Origin: Dryomyza anilis
Taxonomy: Eukaryota; Arthropoda; Insecta; Diptera; Dryomyzidae
Length of the DNA: 64,000 nucleotides
Assembly (NCBI GenBank): GCA_951804985.1
Contig: OX638133.1
Span: forward strand, 74,654,367-74,718,366
Direction: 5' to 3'
Shown here one piece after another: positions 60,331 through 64,000 of the stretch; the first letter of the stretch is position 1, and the number at the start of each line of letters is the position of its first letter. Below the pieces are notes generated by a model that was given only the letters and a program-made list of their open reading frames with translations, did not search any database and was not told the DNA's origin. The translations under genes were made by a program, and so were the position numbers.

Positions 60331-61072
60331 TATACCCTACACTAATAGTGAAAGGGTATATTCAGTTTGGTACGCCGTTTGTAACACCCAGAAGGAAGCA
60401 TCTCCGGTACGGAAAAGTATATATATTCTTTATCAGCATGACCTCCTGAGTCGATTTAGCGATGTCCGTCTGTCCGTCTGTCCGTCTGTCTGTCCGTCTG
60501 TCTGTCCGTCTTTCTGTCTGTCTGTCTGTTGAAATCCCTAAGACTTTTAAAATTGAAGAGCTAGATAAATGAAACTTATAACTTAGATTACTAATATACC
60601 TACGCTGTATGTGCGAAAAAATTGGCGAGATCGGTCCATTGTGACCTATGATCCGACCACTTATGTTCAAATACCTCATATAAAATTTACATATACAGAT
60701 CAATTTTACTGTATACGTGCTTAGGTAAACTTTTTTGGTCAAATATATATTGACATCATGCTCAAATACATGATAATAATGTTTTCCGGCGAAAAGACTT
60801 GTGGTTCACCAAAAAAGAAAACGAAATTCGGTACACCTACCCATTTGTAAATATGGGTATCAAATGAATGGAAATTCTTCAGCGATTGAATGTTTGTAGT
60901 TATTTTCAGGATTCGTATACCCTGGTGACCTATATATCACTTTGAATGGTAACCACACATATGTGTAGGGTATTTATAGTCGGCTTAGACCGACTATAAT
61001 TTTGATAATCCGAACTATCATAATTACACCTACTTTAAAATTTCCCATGTGATCTAACCTTCCCAACTGGTT
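60331..61072 (+). mobile_element. mini-me-like element, copy 4 (second subfamily)
   Basis: Starts TATACCCTACACTAATAGTG, has TATATATATTCTTTATCAGC, ATGACCTCCTGAGTCGATTT and a long (GTCC/GTCT)n, ends CTAACCTTCCCAACTGGTT. Differs from copies 1-3 across the body, so it is a distinct subfamily. Confidence 0.75.
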
Positions 61073-61753
61073 AATATTATGTTTATTATTTTTTATTTTT
61101 GTTATTGATTGTAGGTTTTTGTGTTTTATTTTTGGGTTTTTCTTTTCTTTAGATTTTGTGTTTTATTGTTAGTTTCGATGTTTTTGTTATTTTTCTCTTG
61201 TTTTTGTGTTAATGTTTTTGCCGTAGTTTATATTTTTATTTTGATTCGTGTTTCTGATTTTATTTTTACTATTGTGTATGGTTGATATTTTTTGCTTTTA
61301 ATTTTATTTTTTGTGTTTTTGTTTTTAGCATTTAAATTGAAATTTAATTTTTGTTTATATTTTTGCATTTTTTCCTTTGTGTTTTTACTATTTTCATATT
61401 GGGTTTTTTGAGTTTTTTTTAATTTTGTTTTTAAGTTTTGTGATTTTGTTTGTTTTTGTTAGATTTTTTTGTTTTTCGTGTTTATGATTTTATTTTTGCT
61501 ATTTCATTTTGCTTTATATTTTTTGTTTTTGATTTTAAGTTTTGTGCTTTTGTTTTTCCTTTTGAATTTGTATTTAATTTTAGCTTTAGTTTTTTTTTTG
61601 TTTTGTTCTTTCCTTTGTGTTTTTATAGTTTTGATTTTTGGTTTTTTGTGGTTTTGTTTTTCCTTGATTTTTAGTTTGAGTTTGTGTTTTTGCTTTTGAT
61701 TTGGCTTTTGATTTTGCATTTTATTTTGTGTTTGTGTTTTTGTATTTCATTTT

Positions 61754-62438
61754 TATACCCTACACTAAGAGTGAAAGGGTATATTCAGTTTGGTACGCCG
61801 TTTGTAACACCCAGAAGGAAGCATCTCCGGTATGGAAAAGTATATATATTCTTGATCAGCATGACCTCCTGAGTCGATTTAGCGATGTCCGTCTGTCTAT
61901 TGAAATCCCTACTACTTTTAAAATTGAAGAGCTAGATAAATGAAACTTATAACTTTGATTACTAATATACCTACGCTGTATGTGCGAAATGGACCGAGAT
62001 CGGTCCATTGTGACCTATGATCCGACCACTTATGTTCAAATACCTCATATAATATGTACATATAAAGATCAATTTTTATGTATACGTGCTTAGGTAAACT
62101 TTTTTGGCCAAATATATATTGACATCATGCTCAAATACATGATAATAAAGTTTTCCGGCGAAAAGACTTGTGGTTCACAAAAAAAAATCGAAATTCGGTA
62201 CACCCACCCATTTGTAAATATGGGTATCAAATGAATGGAAATTCTTCAACGATTGAATGTTTTTAGTTATTTTCAGGATTCGTATACCCTAGTGACCTAT
62301 ATATCACTTTGAATGGTAACCACACATATGTGTAGGGTATTTATAGTCGGCTTAGACCGACTATAATTTTGATAATCCTAACTATCATAATTACACCTAC
62401 TTTAAAATTTCCCATGTGATCTAACCTTCCCAACTGGT
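61754..62438 (+). mobile_element. mini-me-like element, copy 5 (second subfamily)
   Basis: Nearly identical to copy 4 along its length, but the GTCT microsatellite is reduced to about two units (GTCCGTCTGTCTATTG). Confidence 0.75.
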
Positions 62439-63030
62439 TTATTTTCTGTTTGTTTTATGTTTCCTTTTTCTATTAATTTTATGTAAAAATTTTTGCCTTA
62501 GTTTTTATTTTGATTTCGTGTTTCTGATTTTATTGGCTGTTTTACTTTGGTTTTTTTGTTTTTAATTTTAAGTTTTGCTTTTGTTTTTACCATTTGAATT
62601 TAATTTTAGTTTAGTTTAGTTTTTGCATTTGTTTTACTTTGTGTTTTGACTATTTTGATTTTGGTTTTTTTGATTTTTTTTTATTTCGTTTTTTCGTTGC
62701 TTTTGAGTTTGAGTTTGTGTTTTTGAGTTTGTGTTTTTGATTTTGCTTTTGTTTTTTTTATGTTTTTTTCGTTAGTTTTTATTTTGATTTCATGTTTCTG
62801 ATTTTTTTTTTATTGAATTTTTTTTATAGTTTTTGTAATTTTTGATGTTTTGTTTTTTTTCCTTTGTTTTTACATTTTGAATTTGAATTTAATTTTAATT
62901 TTAGCTTTAGCTTTTTTTTTTCTTTTGTGTGGTTATTCTTTTTATTTTTGGTTGTTTATGGTTTTGTTTTGTTTTTTTCTTTGATTTTGTGTTTTTTTTT
63001 TGCTTTTGATTTGGTTTTATATACTTTTCA

Positions 63031-64000
63031 TATCGGCCACACCTTATTCTGAATGTTACAAAAGGATATTCAAAGTGGCTGATTGAAAAACCACCATATG
63101 GAAAATTATTCTAAAATTATATAAAAATTAGTAATAATAATTAGTAGTAAAAAATAGTTGTCAACCTATTTAAAATTCACATTTTGCCTTGTTGCCAAAC
63201 AATGTCACGTCACACATGACAACGTCACTCACTGACCTCGATTTTAAGCATTTTCAGAATGGTGGCCCAATGATGCCCACACATTGGCTACCTTACAACC
63301 TGCCATCACTATTACCACCATTCACTCTACTATGTAGTTTTGAGTCGGCAGATTAGAAACGTGATTTTATGCTGGCTCAAATTAAAGGGAGATTTTAAGC
63401 CAAATTGCACAAAAGGCTAGAAAATCTCATAGTTACATAGCTGACGCCCGCCCACGTGCCAAAATCTCAAAATGAAATTATCAACGTTGTCGAAACACAA
63501 ACTAATTTCGCAACCAAATAGACGGCTCTCAACGAAGCGGTCAACGAAAAAGCCAGGCCAGTTCAATACAGTACATTCCAGTCCTATTCCGTCGTATTCC
63601 CTCCCGTCCATGGCCAGTCATCGATGCCCGGTGGACCGACGCGTTGCACATTGCTCAGCATGGGTGGTGTGTAGATTATTTTGTAATTAAAGGAAATGCA
63701 ACGTAAATTTGCGTTGCATCGCATCGTGGCTGCTATGTTTGTTATAGGTTGTTTGGCCATTCGTTGGTGGCTTAATTGATGGTTGTTCACGACGAGTGCT
63801 TTCGCTGTGGCCCACGTGATCGGTGGCCAACGCATTCGGTAGCACAAAATGACACCAAATATTGGACGATTACTGGCGCCCGATGCTGTTAATTAATGCG
63901 ATAACATTTAATGAAACCCAAGAGAGATTTAAAATTACAAAGTACAAAAATGAAATTACTAAATGTACTACACTAGTATTTTAACAGACCTTGCTGAGTT
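63031..64000. other. Less AT-rich terminal region
   Basis: From about 63190 composition becomes balanced, unlike the preceding 35 kb. Frames on both strands are short and match nothing I recognise. It could be upstream or regulatory DNA of a gene beyond the window. Confidence 0.4.

Larger units (their letters stand above)
59850..63030 (+). repeat. T/G-rich strand-asymmetric low-complexity tract with two mini-me copies
   Basis: Plus strand is runs of TTTTGTTTTT, GATTTTG and GTGTTTTT in three blocks (59850-60330, 61073-61753, 62439-63030) separated by mini-me-like elements. Long frames here read Phe/Leu/Val on plus and Lys/Gln/Asn on minus; they are composition artefacts. Confidence 0.8.

Noticed and set aside
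61450..61943. Several overlapping frames of Phe/Leu/Val (plus) and Lys/Asn/Gln (minus)
   Set aside because: Products of the T/G-skewed repeat and mini-me sequence; no homology and no codon bias.
63417..63847. Three frames of 64-87 codons near the end
   Set aside because: Overlap each other on both strands, no recognised domain; not supported as genes.

Overview
The window is AT-rich insect nuclear DNA. Intron-containing genes, dipteran-style proteins, tRNA-derived SINEs and GTCT-bearing mini-me-like repeats point to a higher fly (Diptera, Schizophora). I cannot name the species.

Genes lie in the first 26 kb. (1) 0-7.5 kb, minus strand: Nop60B/minifly, the fly dyskerin (H/ACA pseudouridine synthase), with six coding exons. 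Its 3' side runs into an array of nine tiny, stop-rich exons (43-76 nt). Introns of the array and the last coding intron carry ten box C/D snoRNAs of two families. Introns 2 and 4 carry a third, structured RNA in two covarying copies. The rRNA-modification enzyme gene is therefore also an RNA-guide host gene. (2) 10.3-12.5 kb, plus strand: Gasz (ankyrin + SAM + tail anchor, piRNA pathway, mitochondrial surface). (3) 16.2-17.7 kb, plus strand: SDH assembly factor 2. (4) 17.8-23.1 kb, minus strand: Mlh1, tail-to-tail with the previous gene with 127 bp between stop codons. (5) 25.2-26.2 kb, plus strand: a cathepsin L-like gene with two frame disruptions, called a pseudogene.

From 26.3 to 64 kb I find no intact gene. 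This part holds repeats: a gypsy-type Gag fragment with minisatellites, a solo LTR with 4-bp target duplication, four SINE copies (two with exact target duplications), five mini-me-like elements, many long inverted-repeat (foldback/MITE-like) elements, and a T/G-rich strand-asymmetric tract near 60-63 kb. Some less AT-rich islands (43.1, 52.1, 56.3, 63.2 kb) may be regulatory, but nothing in the sequence proves it.

The observation I rate highest is the Nop60B exon/snoRNA array. Intronic snoRNAs and coding/non-coding overlap at Drosophila minifly are known from the literature as I remember it, so the new part here would be the copy number, the two families and the duplicated exon-plus-snoRNA unit.
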